A stretch of 62,570 nt of DNA from assembly GCA_030748495.1 (NCBI GenBank), contig JASMLX010000019.1, forward strand, positions 1 to 62,570, in the 5' to 3' direction. Shown piece after piece: positions 48,804 through 58,276 of the stretch. The translations under genes and the position numbers were made by a program. The stretch's first letter is position 1; every line of letters begins with the position of its first letter. Under the pieces are notes generated by a model. It was not told where the DNA came from, did no database searches, and saw only the letters and a program-made list of their open reading frames with translations. The DNA comes from Candidatus Poribacteria bacterium (GTDB lineage Bacteria > Poribacteria > WGA-4E > UBA9662).

Positions 48804-50909
48804 TTGCAAAATAAAATCCTGACGTTTAGTGGCTGGTTTTTGTTTTGTTTAGTCGGGCGCGCATTGGCAGTTCCCCCAAACCCGTACCTGTTTTTTGAAT
48901 CGAGTAACCCTGTTGCTTTTGGTGATCAAGGAGAAAGTGAAACTACGAGCCGTCGAACCAACAATTTAGACGCAGAACATTTTTTCGCTGCACTGCAAGG
49001 ATGTTGCTTCCAACGGCAGATGGCCGTTCAACAGGCTGATGGAATCGAATATGTATTGGCAATTAAGATTGATTTCCAAGATCAAGTTGGGACACGAAGC
49101 GGTGACCAACTTGACCAATACCTTTTTGCTAACCAAGGAATTTCACTTAAAACCTACTACCGGGAGGTTTCCTACGGTCAGATGGAGATCCAGGCTGGCC
49201 CTGCTAACGGGATGCTGCCGAAAGGTAACAAATGGATCCGAGCTAATCGTCTAATGTCCTATTATGGTGATGGTAAGCACAATGTTTCCCGTTACCGCGA
49301 ATTAGTTAGAGAAGCGTGTAGGGGGATTGACACCGAGATTGATTTCCGTCAGTATGACCGTGATAGAAATGGTATCGTTGACCACTTATTTGTGGTTCAC
49401 TCAGGTGATGATGAAGCCTCGACTTTCACCGGGACATTTGGGCCCAATATCTGGTCGGTATTAGTTCCCCGTGTTAATGGAAAGTTCGACGGGGTTATGG
49501 TTGCCGCCGCAGTTTTAGTAGCCGAAGAGCCAAGTTTTAAGCATCCACATTTAGGCATCTACTTCCACGAATTTTTTCATGACTTTGGGGCTCCGGACGT
49601 CTATGGATCTCCAATGATCGACGCACGTGACCATAAGTGGGGATTGATGGGTATGTATGGCCCCTATCAGGGAGATATGGTCAACGGGTCAGGTGATGGT
49701 ATGAATCCAAGTCATATTATGGGGTATCTGAAGTGGGATTTTGATGCTCGTCCGGAAAATGGTCGTCACGGTTGGCTAAAGACAACTAAAATCGGGGAGA
49801 ATGTGGTTAATCTACCAGTTCCCTGCATTGAGTTAAATCCAACCTTGTTCGAGATCAATATTTTAGAGCGGAAAAAAGAGTTTTTTCTGATCGAAAACCG
49901 TAATACCGGTTCCGGGGCAATCTACGACCGGAAACTGCCGGAATCAGGTATTTTAATTTGGCATATTGACGAAAGCAAAGCCCGTTCACCTTATAGTATC
50001 GATGCCGGACAGCAAATCTGGTTAGAAGATCCCAATGACCCACAACATATAGGGATTAATCCGAAAGATCCAAATCAACGCAATCTAAAGTTTATCTCAG
50101 ATGGTGCGGCCTACTCAACGGATGACCAACAGGTAGCCTTCATGCCCTCAACCCGGCCAAATACCTACGCCAACGATGGAACACCGAGCCGTATTTCAAT
50201 CACTAACATTGGTCTGGAAGGGAAAACGATGTCGCTAACGGTCTCTTTTGGCGACACCTATGAGCCGAATAACAGTTTTGTGCAGGCTTTCCCGTTAGAA
50301 ACTGGTCAGATCTACCAATCGTTTATTTTCTCGGCAAATGATGCTGACTACTATCGCTTCCGGCCGGAAACCGATACTATTATCGTGGCCCAACTGACCG
50401 AAATACCAGTTGAGAACAGCTATCACTTGTCTCTTTTTGATCAACATCAAAACTTGATTGCTGTATCAGCATTGATAGAATCAGCGGTTGGCCAGCAAAT
50501 CGTTTATCAAGCCGAGGCAACCGAGATCTTGTATCTCGTAGTCAGATCCAGATCCGGATTCAGTAGCGAGCAATCTTATCAACTCATTCTACAGCAGATT
50601 GAAGATCAGGTAGGTCGTTTGCAGATCTCTCGAGCGCGTTCTTTTCCTAATCCGGTACAATCGGGGCAGTGGGTAACACTGACCTACACAATTCCCGATT
50701 TTCAAAAGGCAGACGAAGTAGCGTTGAAGATTTATAGCGTGGGGGGAGGGCTAGTGCACTCGGACTCACGGCCAACCGTAGTTGGATCTGGACGTTTTAG
50801 TTGGCCGGCAAAAGGCGTTGCGGCCGGTATCTATCTCTATTTAATTAGAGCGAAAAGAGATGGAGAACTGCATCAAGTCAGTGGAAAAATCGCCGTCGTC
50901 TCCAATTAA
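48804..50909 (+). CDS. M6-family secreted metalloprotease
   Basis: A 701-aa secreted protease. It starts with TTG 48804, as no ATG fits; the signal peptide is ILTFSGWFLFCLVGRALA-VPP. The M6 catalytic core has YFHEFFHDFGAPDVYG with zinc ligands His255 and His259 and Glu256 as base, plus the later Asp. GLMGMYGPYQG is the Met-turn region. C-terminal modules: EPNNSFVQAFPLETGQIYQS then DADYYRFRPETD (PPC-like domain), and RARSFPNPVQSGQWVTLTYT then GVAAGIYLYLIRA (FlgD/type-IX-sorting-like domain). The terminal domain suggests surface sorting, but the remaining T9SS genes are not in view. It converges on RNase Z with stops overlapping (TTAA). Confidence 0.9.
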   Translation: MQNKILTFSGWFLFCLVGRALAVPPNPYLFFESSNPVAFGDQGESETTSRRTNNLDAEHFFAALQGCCFQRQMAVQQADGIEYVLAIKIDFQDQVGTRSGDQLDQYLFANQGISLKTYYREVSYGQMEIQAGPANGMLPKGNKWIRANRLMSYYGDGKHNVSRYRELVREACRGIDTEIDFRQYDRDRNGIVDHLFVVHSGDDEASTFTGTFGPNIWSVLVPRVNGKFDGVMVAAAVLVAEEPSFKHPHLGIYFHEFFHDFGAPDVYGSPMIDARDHKWGLMGMYGPYQGDMVNGSGDGMNPSHIMGYLKWDFDARPENGRHGWLKTTKIGENVVNLPVPCIELNPTLFEINILERKKEFFLIENRNTGSGAIYDRKLPESGILIWHIDESKARSPYSIDAGQQIWLEDPNDPQHIGINPKDPNQRNLKFISDGAAYSTDDQQVAFMPSTRPNTYANDGTPSRISITNIGLEGKTMSLTVSFGDTYEPNNSFVQAFPLETGQIYQSFIFSANDADYYRFRPETDTIIVAQLTEIPVENSYHLSLFDQHQNLIAVSALIESAVGQQIVYQAEATEILYLVVRSRSGFSSEQSYQLILQQIEDQVGRLQISRARSFPNPVQSGQWVTLTYTIPDFQKADEVALKIYSVGGGLVHSDSRPTVVGSGRFSWPAKGVAAGIYLYLIRAKRDGELHQVSGKIAVVSN

Positions 50910-51727
50910 ATAATCAGCTTTAATCGGTCTTGATCTGCTGGTGTAAAATGACTTGCAATCGTTTTACGTATCGTCGCTTCGTCGTAACGGCGTGAGAAGT
51001 GTGTTAGCACAATATGTCGGCACTGCAAAGCAGGAATGATTTCGACCAATTGGTCGAGACAAAAGTGCATCGTTTCCTCTGCTCGTTGCTGGTCCTCGGG
51101 CTGGATAAACGTGCACTCACAAATCAGGGTAGGAGATTTTGATAACAGTGGGTAAGCGTCCAAGGGAACTGTATTAGTGTCTCCTAGATAAGCCACCTTG
51201 GGTAGCTCGATCGGCTGAGTAACTTTCACACCTAACCGTCTCAATTCGGCGATCTCGGAACCTTCTAAATGGTGAAACTCCGGCTTTAGCTTTTGACGAA
51301 CTTCACACACAAGATAGCCGACAGAGGTAACACGATGGCTTAACGGCAACACGTAGGCAACTAGGTTATTTCGAAACTCAATTCGATCCCCCGGTTGAAC
51401 AGGTGTCAGTTCATAATCCCAGATACTACTACATTCTAGCTTCGAAATTTGGTTTAAAATTTGACTCAGTTGCTCGACACCATCGGCGGGTGCAAAAATT
51501 TGGCCCGGCGCAATTTTTGCCATCCACCGCTGGCTGATATAAATCGGCAAACCGAAGTAGTGGTCCAGATGAAAGTGGGAGATAAAAACGTGGTTGGTAC
51601 CGATGAACGAAATCGGGCAACGCCCTAAATCAAAGATGAGATCCAATTCTCCTATACGGAGATAGGTGGAAACACCGGAGACCGAGTTTCCCTCGATTGT
51701 TAGATCGTCACATTTCAGTCGAACCAT
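50906..51727 (-). CDS. rnz: ribonuclease Z / MBL-fold hydrolase
   Basis: A 273-aa metallo-beta-lactamase-fold protein. The first zinc motif is HVFISHFHLDHYFGLPIYIS (HxHxDH); further metal ligands are in LSHRVTSVGYLV and AYLGDTNTVP; the RNase Z tail VLTHFSRRYD matches. RNase Z makes the 3' end of tRNAs that lack CCA, and the tRNA-Leu here lacks an encoded CCA. Its length is a little short of the usual 300. Its stop codon overlaps that of the convergent M6 protease gene. Some MBL paralogues hydrolyse other esters. Confidence 0.85.
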   Translation of the reverse strand: MVRLKCDDLTIEGNSVSGVSTYLRIGELDLIFDLGRCPISFIGTNHVFISHFHLDHYFGLPIYISQRWMAKIAPGQIFAPADGVEQLSQILNQISKLECSSIWDYELTPVQPGDRIEFRNNLVAYVLPLSHRVTSVGYLVCEVRQKLKPEFHHLEGSEIAELRRLGVKVTQPIELPKVAYLGDTNTVPLDAYPLLSKSPTLICECTFIQPEDQQRAEETMHFCLDQLVEIIPALQCRHIVLTHFSRRYDEATIRKTIASHFTPADQDRLKLII

Positions 51728-51905
51728 TTGCCTTGATAAAATTCACTGGTAGTAGTTGTAGTAATTGTAGGCTGGACAGTTGCTGTTCATGTAAAGATGC
51801 GACTAACTTCCATCATGCCAGGTAATATGATACATCAGGCATATTATGAAATGCACACGCATTTTTTCAGCTTTATTTTAAGTATTAAATACATTGGAGG
51901 ATAAG

Positions 51906-51950
51906 ATGGAAATGTACCAGAATACATTTCCGAATCATCTATGCAGGTAA
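51906..51950 (+). CDS. 14-codon leader ORF overlapping mtnP
   Basis: ATG 51906 follows GGAGG (51896-51900) by five bases, the only good ribosome site in the region. It encodes MEMYQNTFPNHLCR, and its TAA (51948-51950) lies inside the first codons of mtnP. Bases 51908-51931 form a perfect 9-bp hairpin (GGAAATGTA/TACATTTCC, loop CCAGAA). Translation of mtnP may depend on this leader; see the findings. Confidence 0.4.
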   Translation: MEMYQNTFPNHLCR

Positions 51951-52807
51951 AAATTGGAGTTATTGGCGGGTCGGGATTCTACCAGATGGATGGATTGGGT
52001 CAGGTGGAAGAAATCGAGGTTAAGACACCCTTTGGTTACCCAAGTCACTCAATTATTGTTGGAACGATTGACGAGCAACAAGTCGCTTTTTTACCCCGCC
52101 ATGGAGTTGGTCATCCGCGGTTGCCTTCGGAGATCAACGTTCAGGCTAATATCTATGCCATGAAGAGTATCGGGGTTGAGTGGTTAATCGGAGTTAGTGC
52201 TGTCGGCAGTCTGAAGGAAGAGATTGAACCACGCCATTTTGTGGTGCCAGATCAATTATATGATCACACCAAAAATCGGACTTCTACCTTTTTTGGTGAT
52301 GGCATTGTGGCACACGTTAGTTTTGCTCAACCATTTTGTCCAGTTTTAGGACAGGTTATTTATCAAAGCGCAACTCAGATAGAAGCGACAGTTCATTCTG
52401 GTGGAACCTACATATGTATGGAAGGCCCGGCCTTTTCGACTCTGGCGGAATCGAAACTTTATCGCCGGTTCGGTTTCGATGTGATTGGGATGACAGCAGC
52501 GCCAGAAGCCAAGTTAGCGCGGGAAGCGGAAATCAGTTATGCGGTTTTAGCTTGCTCGACGGACTACGACTGCTGGCATCCAGATCACGATACTGTCACC
52601 ACAGAAATGATTATTGAAAATCTGTTATCTAATGTTGAGACAGCTAAGCAGATTGTCCGAACCGCGATCCAGAATATGCCGGGTCGTCAAACTGATAGTC
52701 CGGCATACAACGCCCTCGAAAAGTCAATTGCAACTCACCCGGACGCAATGCCAGAAGCAACTAAGCAAAAGCTAGATCTACTGATTGGTAAATACCTCAA
52801 ATCGTAG
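51941..52807 (+). CDS. mtnP: S-methyl-5'-thioadenosine phosphorylase
   Basis: A 288-aa PNP-family enzyme that splits methylthioadenosine into adenine and methylthioribose-1-phosphate. VKIGVIGGSGFYQMDGLGQV at the start, FLPRHGVGHPRLPSEIN (phosphate/purine loop), IGVSAVGSLKEEIEP, GTYICMEGPAFSTLAESKLY (ribose/methylthio site) and VIGMTAAPEAKLAREAEISY are diagnostic. The last includes the TAAPE block of MTAP. ATG 51941 itself has no ribosome site; a leader ORF and hairpin lie directly before it. It ends in TAG. The kinase gene follows after 60 bases. It may serve polyamine or SAM by-product recycling. Confidence 0.95.
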   Translation: MQVKIGVIGGSGFYQMDGLGQVEEIEVKTPFGYPSHSIIVGTIDEQQVAFLPRHGVGHPRLPSEINVQANIYAMKSIGVEWLIGVSAVGSLKEEIEPRHFVVPDQLYDHTKNRTSTFFGDGIVAHVSFAQPFCPVLGQVIYQSATQIEATVHSGGTYICMEGPAFSTLAESKLYRRFGFDVIGMTAAPEAKLAREAEISYAVLACSTDYDCWHPDHDTVTTEMIIENLLSNVETAKQIVRTAIQNMPGRQTDSPAYNALEKSIATHPDAMPEATKQKLDLLIGKYLKS

Positions 52808-52867
52808 AGAAACAAAAGGTGTAAACCAGGTTCTATTCTGTGGCAGGCCTATTGCGGCCAACCAATC

Positions 52868-55800
52868 ATGCGACTTTTTCAACCTGAAGAAAAATTTTCG
52901 AATTACTATCAAATCGAGCTTTGCATCGACACAGAAGGGAAAGGTGCTGTTTATAAAGCCCGCAATACTCGGCTTGGCAACGAAATTGCGCTCAAGATCT
53001 TTAATCCGGTGCTGTTTCCTGATCGAGAAGCCTACGGTCTCTTCGAGGAAAAAGCTCAAGCTTTCGCCCGCCTAAATCATCCTAATATTGCTCGTTTTTT
53101 TCACTATGGCACTTTTGAGGAGATGCCGTTTGTCGCGATGGAGTTTATCCCAGGACAACCACTTTATCAATATCTCCAGACGAGTGCCCCACTACCTACC
53201 AAGACTGCTTTGAGATTAACTGTGCAGATCTGCACTGCTTTGCAGTACGCGCAAAAGTTTCGTCCAGATAACAGAGATCAAGATTCATCGGTTGCACTTA
53301 GCTACGCTCACCAAGACCTTCGGCCCTCTAATATCATGATAATTCCACCGGCTCGCCAGACAGATGAACCGATCGTCCGGCTGACCGACTTCGGATTTTC
53401 AGTTCACGGTGCAGTAGACCAACTTCCACTGAACGAACAGTGGTTACGCTACCTGCCAGCAGAATTATCGAAAAACGAATCGGTAGAAAGACCAATAGCG
53501 GACGAATCATCAAACCTATACACAATCGGTCAGCTTCTGTTCGATATGCTAGCAGGCAAGAGTATTAGCGATCACGTCTTTAGTCATAGGTTTAATGGCT
53601 CAAGCGAATCTGATGTATCATCTATTTCGACGGCTGTGGAGTTGCCGTTAGTCGATTCCCATCCATCTGAAATCGGTCAGGAAATCAACGGTATTATTCA
53701 GAAGTGTACAAAGGATCAGCCTACGGAGCGGTTTGAATCTTTGGCTGATTTGCAAGCGGGGCTCGGTCGAATACAAGAGTCAATCAAGTACATTGAGGAT
53801 GGGCGAACCTTCCAACAACAACAAAAATATAAATCAGCCATTGGGTCTTGGGAGAAAGTACTCAGCTACCTACCGGACAACCAACTGATCCAAGATTTAA
53901 AGAGAAAATCGGAGATTGAGCAGCAAATTGAACGAGCAGAGAAACAGGCGGTCATTGGAGATTTTGAATCAGCTATCCAGTCTTGGCAGCGAGTATTAGA
54001 TCTCTGCCCTTCTGGTGGAGGATCTTCCCTTGCAGAAGATCCTTACTTTCACCGTTCGACCGGTGAAATTGGACGTTTGAAATTACAAGCCCAACTCGAA
54101 CCTCTCCAGCAAGAGATCCAAGCCCAAAAAGAGCAGATTCGTCAGATGTCGGAATCGCAACTTCAGATCGATACCGAGCGTGATAATTTTGCTCGAGATT
54201 TGCTGAGCCGGGATCAGAATCAGGATCGATTACAAGTAGACCTATCAGTGGCTGAAGAAGCTAAAAAGCAAGCAATACAAGAGGGGCAAGAAAAAGTCAG
54301 TCAGTTGATAGCTGATAATCAGCAACAGACCGCTGATTTGAAAACTCAGATCAGTGGGAAAAATGAGCAGATCGAGGAATTAAGCCAACAGACGGAAGAC
54401 TTAACGACACAATGTCAAGAGCTAACCGACAATCTAGAGAAACTATCAGCAGAAAAGCAAGCGTTACAAGAAACCGTTTTGGAAAAGGAAACGGAGTTTG
54501 ATCAACAAGCAACGAAAATCACACGGTTGACAGCACAGGTAAAGGATCTGGATCAGCGGCAAGCGAATCAAGCTGAAACTATTCAACAACAGGCAACCAA
54601 TTTAGAACAGACTCAAAAGAGCTTAGCTGAAATAGAAACGCTAGCGACAGAGATTGATCAAGAAAAATCCAATCTAGAAACGCATTTGGCAGACCTAAAT
54701 CAGGAACAAACTGAGTTGACTGCGAATCTCCAGCAAGTACAACAAGAGCGGGATGAACTCCAAAAGGAGGTGGCTGATCAATACGATCAGCTAAATCAAG
54801 GAAAGCGTGAACTGGAGGATCTGTCAAAGCATCAGAAGCAGATGAAGGTAGACCTGGTGGAAACTGAAGGTAAGGTTAAAAACCTAGATCAGGTCAATCG
54901 AGATCAGGCCGAACAGATTCGTCAGCAAGAGGATACGGCACAACAAGCAGCAGAAACACAGCTAGAATTTCAAGCGACGATTTCTTCTCAACAGCAACAG
55001 GTTGAAAGCTTACAGGAAGAATTATCAACCCAATCCGATGAAATTACAGAAAAAACGAAAAAACTTGAACAACTGGAAAAGAGAAAAGAGAAGGGCGATC
55101 AAACACATCGGCGTGTAGCACAAGAACTACAAGAACAGTTAGAACATTTTCAGCAAGAAAATGAGCAGCTTTTACGTGAACACATTCAGGCCGAAACTGA
55201 GAATATCGGGCTTCAAGTTGAGTGGGAGTCAGTTCAAAAGGAAATTGACGGATTAACCCAACAGTTAGTTGCGAATACCGATCTATTAGTTGGTAAAGAA
55301 CAACAGATCCAACAATTTGTACAGGAAAAGCAACATATCGATACACAAATAGAAGAACTAGAACAGCGATTTCGTTCTCAAACCGAAGCCTTAGTGGCAC
55401 AAGGTAATTTGAATCAAGAACTTCTGCAGGTTCAAGAAGCCACCGCCGTAGAACAGCAAGACTTGCAGGATCAACTCCTGCAATTACAAGAATACAACTC
55501 AGCCAAGGAGACTGAACTTCAACAACAGCAACAGCAAGTTGAGGAGTTAGAACAATCTAAATTAGAAGTTGAGTCCAATTTACAGACGACCTCAGCCGAT
55601 CTGGATCACCTAAGACAGAAATGGCAGCAACAGGAGCAATCCTCGATGCTGGAGAAAAACAATTTTGAGCAAGTATTGAATGAATCTAAACTGCAAAATC
55701 AGCAGTTAATTGACACCCTAGAGCATCAGGTTTCGAGCCTGAAAACGCAGATTGTGGAGAAAGACACGCAATTGCAAAACCTGATTGATGCCAGTGCGAC

Positions 55801-56887
55801 CGGTAATAATGCGGTAAATCTTTTACAACAGCAATACTACGAATTAGAAGCCCAACTTGAAGATAAGAATCAACAACTCGCCGACTTTGGAATAGGAGCA
55901 TCGGCTGAGCATGTCGCAATGGCGGAGCAGCTACAAAATCTAACTGTAGAAAAAAGTACGGCAGCGGCTCAAGCAGAAGGCCTACAACTGCAGGTCTCTG
56001 AACTAGAAGCCGAATGTCGTCGGTTACAAGATCTCAATCAAGAATTAGAGGTAACCACTTCTGACCAAGTACAGCAGGTATTAGATCAAGGAAATCAGCA
56101 ACAAGAGAGGATCAAATCTGAGATTGAACAGTATAAAGAAGGATTGCAACAGCGGGATGATGAGATTCAGACTTTGACCAACCAAAAAGAGGAATTGGAA
56201 ACACAGGTGACAGAGCAGAAGCAGATGCTAAAAAGCGCTGCTATTAAGTTCAAGCACCAACGTCAGCAAATTAAATCACTCAGTTCAGGGAATACGGATA
56301 GCCAAACTTCAACTGCTGCCCCCCAAGCACCAGCCTCGATGCCATCGTCACCGCCTTCTAATACCAACCAATTGCAAATTCCCAAGCGTACTACTGCCAA
56401 TGAGTATGTGGACCTTGGTATTTCTTACCGAAAAGAGGGCAAATACCAAGAGGCAATTGTGGCTTATCAAGAAGCGATCAAACTTAATCCTTCGCACGAA
56501 TGGGCTTATAACAACATTGGATATGCTTACTACTGCGATCAGCAATACGAGAAATCGGTTGCGGCTTATAAAAAAGCTATTCAGGTCAAACCGGACCATG
56601 GCTGGGCTTACAATGGATTGGGACGCGCCTACAATCAACTAGGCGATTACCAGCAAGCCACCGAGGCTTTTTTGGCTTCTACCCAGGTAGCGCCAGATAA
56701 TGCAGAAGCCTTTTATAATTTGGCCAAGGCCTACATGGTCTCGAAAGAAGAGAATTTGGTGTTGTCTTACTTAAAACAGGCTATCACACAAGATCCTGCT
56801 TATGCTATAGCGGCGCAAGATGAACAGGCCTTTGCCGAATTAGTAGAGAATCCGAAGTTCAAGCAGTTAGTCTCTCCATCTGAATGA
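52868..56887 (+). CDS. Ser/Thr kinase-coiled-coil-TPR protein
   Basis: A 1339-aa protein. The N-terminal Hanks-type kinase domain (about 10-305) has Lys43 in IALKIF, HQDLRPSNIMI with catalytic Asp150 (HRD changed to HQD), DFG Asp174 in LTDFGFS and a degenerate glycine loop (DTEGKGAVYKA). Two TPR-like repeats (about 310-385) follow, then a very long Gln/Glu-rich coiled coil (about 405-1140), then about four TPR repeats (1177-1310: YRKEGKYQEAIVAYQEAIKL, YYCDQQYEKSVAAYKKAIQV, YNQLGDYQQATEAFLASTQV). The kinase core keeps Lys, both Asp and Asn, so activity is likely. It has no signal or TM, so it is cytosolic. No ATG with a ribosome site is closer than 52868. A scaffolding kinase is inferred. Confidence 0.9.
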   Translation: MRLFQPEEKFSNYYQIELCIDTEGKGAVYKARNTRLGNEIALKIFNPVLFPDREAYGLFEEKAQAFARLNHPNIARFFHYGTFEEMPFVAMEFIPGQPLYQYLQTSAPLPTKTALRLTVQICTALQYAQKFRPDNRDQDSSVALSYAHQDLRPSNIMIIPPARQTDEPIVRLTDFGFSVHGAVDQLPLNEQWLRYLPAELSKNESVERPIADESSNLYTIGQLLFDMLAGKSISDHVFSHRFNGSSESDVSSISTAVELPLVDSHPSEIGQEINGIIQKCTKDQPTERFESLADLQAGLGRIQESIKYIEDGRTFQQQQKYKSAIGSWEKVLSYLPDNQLIQDLKRKSEIEQQIERAEKQAVIGDFESAIQSWQRVLDLCPSGGGSSLAEDPYFHRSTGEIGRLKLQAQLEPLQQEIQAQKEQIRQMSESQLQIDTERDNFARDLLSRDQNQDRLQVDLSVAEEAKKQAIQEGQEKVSQLIADNQQQTADLKTQISGKNEQIEELSQQTEDLTTQCQELTDNLEKLSAEKQALQETVLEKETEFDQQATKITRLTAQVKDLDQRQANQAETIQQQATNLEQTQKSLAEIETLATEIDQEKSNLETHLADLNQEQTELTANLQQVQQERDELQKEVADQYDQLNQGKRELEDLSKHQKQMKVDLVETEGKVKNLDQVNRDQAEQIRQQEDTAQQAAETQLEFQATISSQQQQVESLQEELSTQSDEITEKTKKLEQLEKRKEKGDQTHRRVAQELQEQLEHFQQENEQLLREHIQAETENIGLQVEWESVQKEIDGLTQQLVANTDLLVGKEQQIQQFVQEKQHIDTQIEELEQRFRSQTEALVAQGNLNQELLQVQEATAVEQQDLQDQLLQLQEYNSAKETELQQQQQQVEELEQSKLEVESNLQTTSADLDHLRQKWQQQEQSSMLEKNNFEQVLNESKLQNQQLIDTLEHQVSSLKTQIVEKDTQLQNLIDASATGNNAVNLLQQQYYELEAQLEDKNQQLADFGIGASAEHVAMAEQLQNLTVEKSTAAAQAEGLQLQVSELEAECRRLQDLNQELEVTTSDQVQQVLDQGNQQQERIKSEIEQYKEGLQQRDDEIQTLTNQKEELETQVTEQKQMLKSAAIKFKHQRQQIKSLSSGNTDSQTSTAAPQAPASMPSSPPSNTNQLQIPKRTTANEYVDLGISYRKEGKYQEAIVAYQEAIKLNPSHEWAYNNIGYAYYCDQQYEKSVAAYKKAIQVKPDHGWAYNGLGRAYNQLGDYQQATEAFLASTQVAPDNAEAFYNLAKAYMVSKEENLVLSYLKQAITQDPAYAIAAQDEQAFAELVENPKFKQLVSPSE

Positions 56888-56910
56888 AAGGTGATAAGTA
56901 GAGGATGCTC

Positions 56911-58122
56911 TTACGCTTCTACCAGAAGATCTGCGTAAGCAGCTAGCGTTTTTTCGGCAATTGTTTCCCAGGCAAAATCGTGAACATGTTTTGCGCCCCG
57001 CTCAATGAGGTCATGGCGCACGGATTGGTCCCGGTAGATGGTTAGCAGGTGTTGAGCCAGAGCCTGTGGATCTTCTTCCGAAAAGATCAAACCGGCTTCT
57101 CCGATAACATTAGCGATCTCGCCTGAATTCGACCCAATTACCGGTACACGGCAGGCCATCGCCTCGATCAATACACGTCCAAAAAACTCAACCCAGTCGG
57201 GCATAGTTCGGGATGGTAGTACTAATACGTCCATGCAATTGATATATTCTGGAACTGCTTCTGGCAAAACTGCCTCAACCCACACCAGTTGCTTTTCAAT
57301 TCCGAGTTCTAGTGCTAATTTTTCCAATTCAGTTCTGTATTCACCATTTCCCAACAATAGGATCTTGAATGAGGTTACAGATGTACGAGGGTAGGACATC
57401 TGCTCGGGTACACAAACCCATTCAGCAAAAATTTTAGCCGCTTTGAACAGAAGGTCGACTCCCTTCATGTATAGGAATCGGCCTACATAGCCGATCACGA
57501 AATTATTCATTAAACTCAGCGACTTTTTCAGATTCATGACTACGGAGTTGCCAATCATCGGCTGAAATAGGCGAAGGTCTACCCCATTTGGGAACACAAT
57601 TGAGCGACCTTTGTAGCCTCGCCGAGCCAAGATTTGTACCGCATTAAGACTCAGCGGAAATGCGAGGTCTGTTTCCCGGAAAATTCGTCGCTCGATCCAC
57701 CTAGGCAAAAAGCCGAACCGTTGCTTGATTTCAACACTGAGAGAAGTTCGAAAAATCAATTTACTATGAGGGCAGAACCAGCGTCGAAGTTGAAGGGTTT
57801 GAAGTGCATTTAGACTCCAAGCCTCTTCTTCTAAGTGAATGATGTCAGGTTGGAAATCGCGAAAATGCGTCGTCAAACCACGGCGGTAGACAAAGCGGCT
57901 GCCGTAGCCGGAGAAGTAGATCGGCAGTGAAAACTCTTGGCAGTGATTATCTGGTGTTGGCGTAAAGGTCAGTTGTTGAAAGTTCTCGATCCATTGGTTA
58001 GGCGTAATGATGCGGATTTGGACTTCAGGGTACTTAGAAGTTAAGTCTCCTATCAAAGTGAACTTTCGCCGATAGGACCGCATAATGTAGGAATGGGAGA
58101 GAACTAGAATCCGAGCCTTCAC
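56911..58122 (-). CDS. GT4-family glycosyltransferase
   Basis: A 403-aa GT-B glycosyltransferase. The start is taken as GTG 58122 (VKARILVLSHSYIM), with AGGG five bases upstream. A longer frame from GTG 58170 would begin upstream of the probable transcription start. The GT4 block EFFGRVLIEAMACRVPVIGS NSGEIANVIG contains the Ex7E donor-binding motif; FVIGYVGRFLYMKGVDLLFK and LLLGNGEYRTELEKL are also typical. The donor and acceptor are unknown; likely a surface glycan. It lies 154 bases after the ZapB-like gene and converges on the kinase gene. Confidence 0.92.
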   Translation of the reverse strand: MKARILVLSHSYIMRSYRRKFTLIGDLTSKYPEVQIRIITPNQWIENFQQLTFTPTPDNHCQEFSLPIYFSGYGSRFVYRRGLTTHFRDFQPDIIHLEEEAWSLNALQTLQLRRWFCPHSKLIFRTSLSVEIKQRFGFLPRWIERRIFRETDLAFPLSLNAVQILARRGYKGRSIVFPNGVDLRLFQPMIGNSVVMNLKKSLSLMNNFVIGYVGRFLYMKGVDLLFKAAKIFAEWVCVPEQMSYPRTSVTSFKILLLGNGEYRTELEKLALELGIEKQLVWVEAVLPEAVPEYINCMDVLVLPSRTMPDWVEFFGRVLIEAMACRVPVIGSNSGEIANVIGEAGLIFSEEDPQALAQHLLTIYRDQSVRHDLIERGAKHVHDFAWETIAEKTLAAYADLLVEA

Positions 58123-58148
58123 ACGTACCCTATTATTCGTCAGTATAC

Positions 58149-58177
58149 GGTATACACTGGCCGAACGCACATTTCAA
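58149..58177 (-). promoter_or_regulatory. promoter of the GT4 gene
   Basis: Minus-strand TTGAAA (58172-58177) and TATACC (58149-58154), spacer 17 bases. Transcription would start near 58142, after the GTG at 58170, supporting the GTG at 58122 as the true start. Confidence 0.5.
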
Positions 58178-58276
58178 TCTAGAGTTTGGGTATTCACCAA
58201 TATATCTGAAGTAGGTTGGAGGTCGGCTTTTTATTTCTATCAACTCACAATTGATATTAGCCGCTAAAAATCTAAG

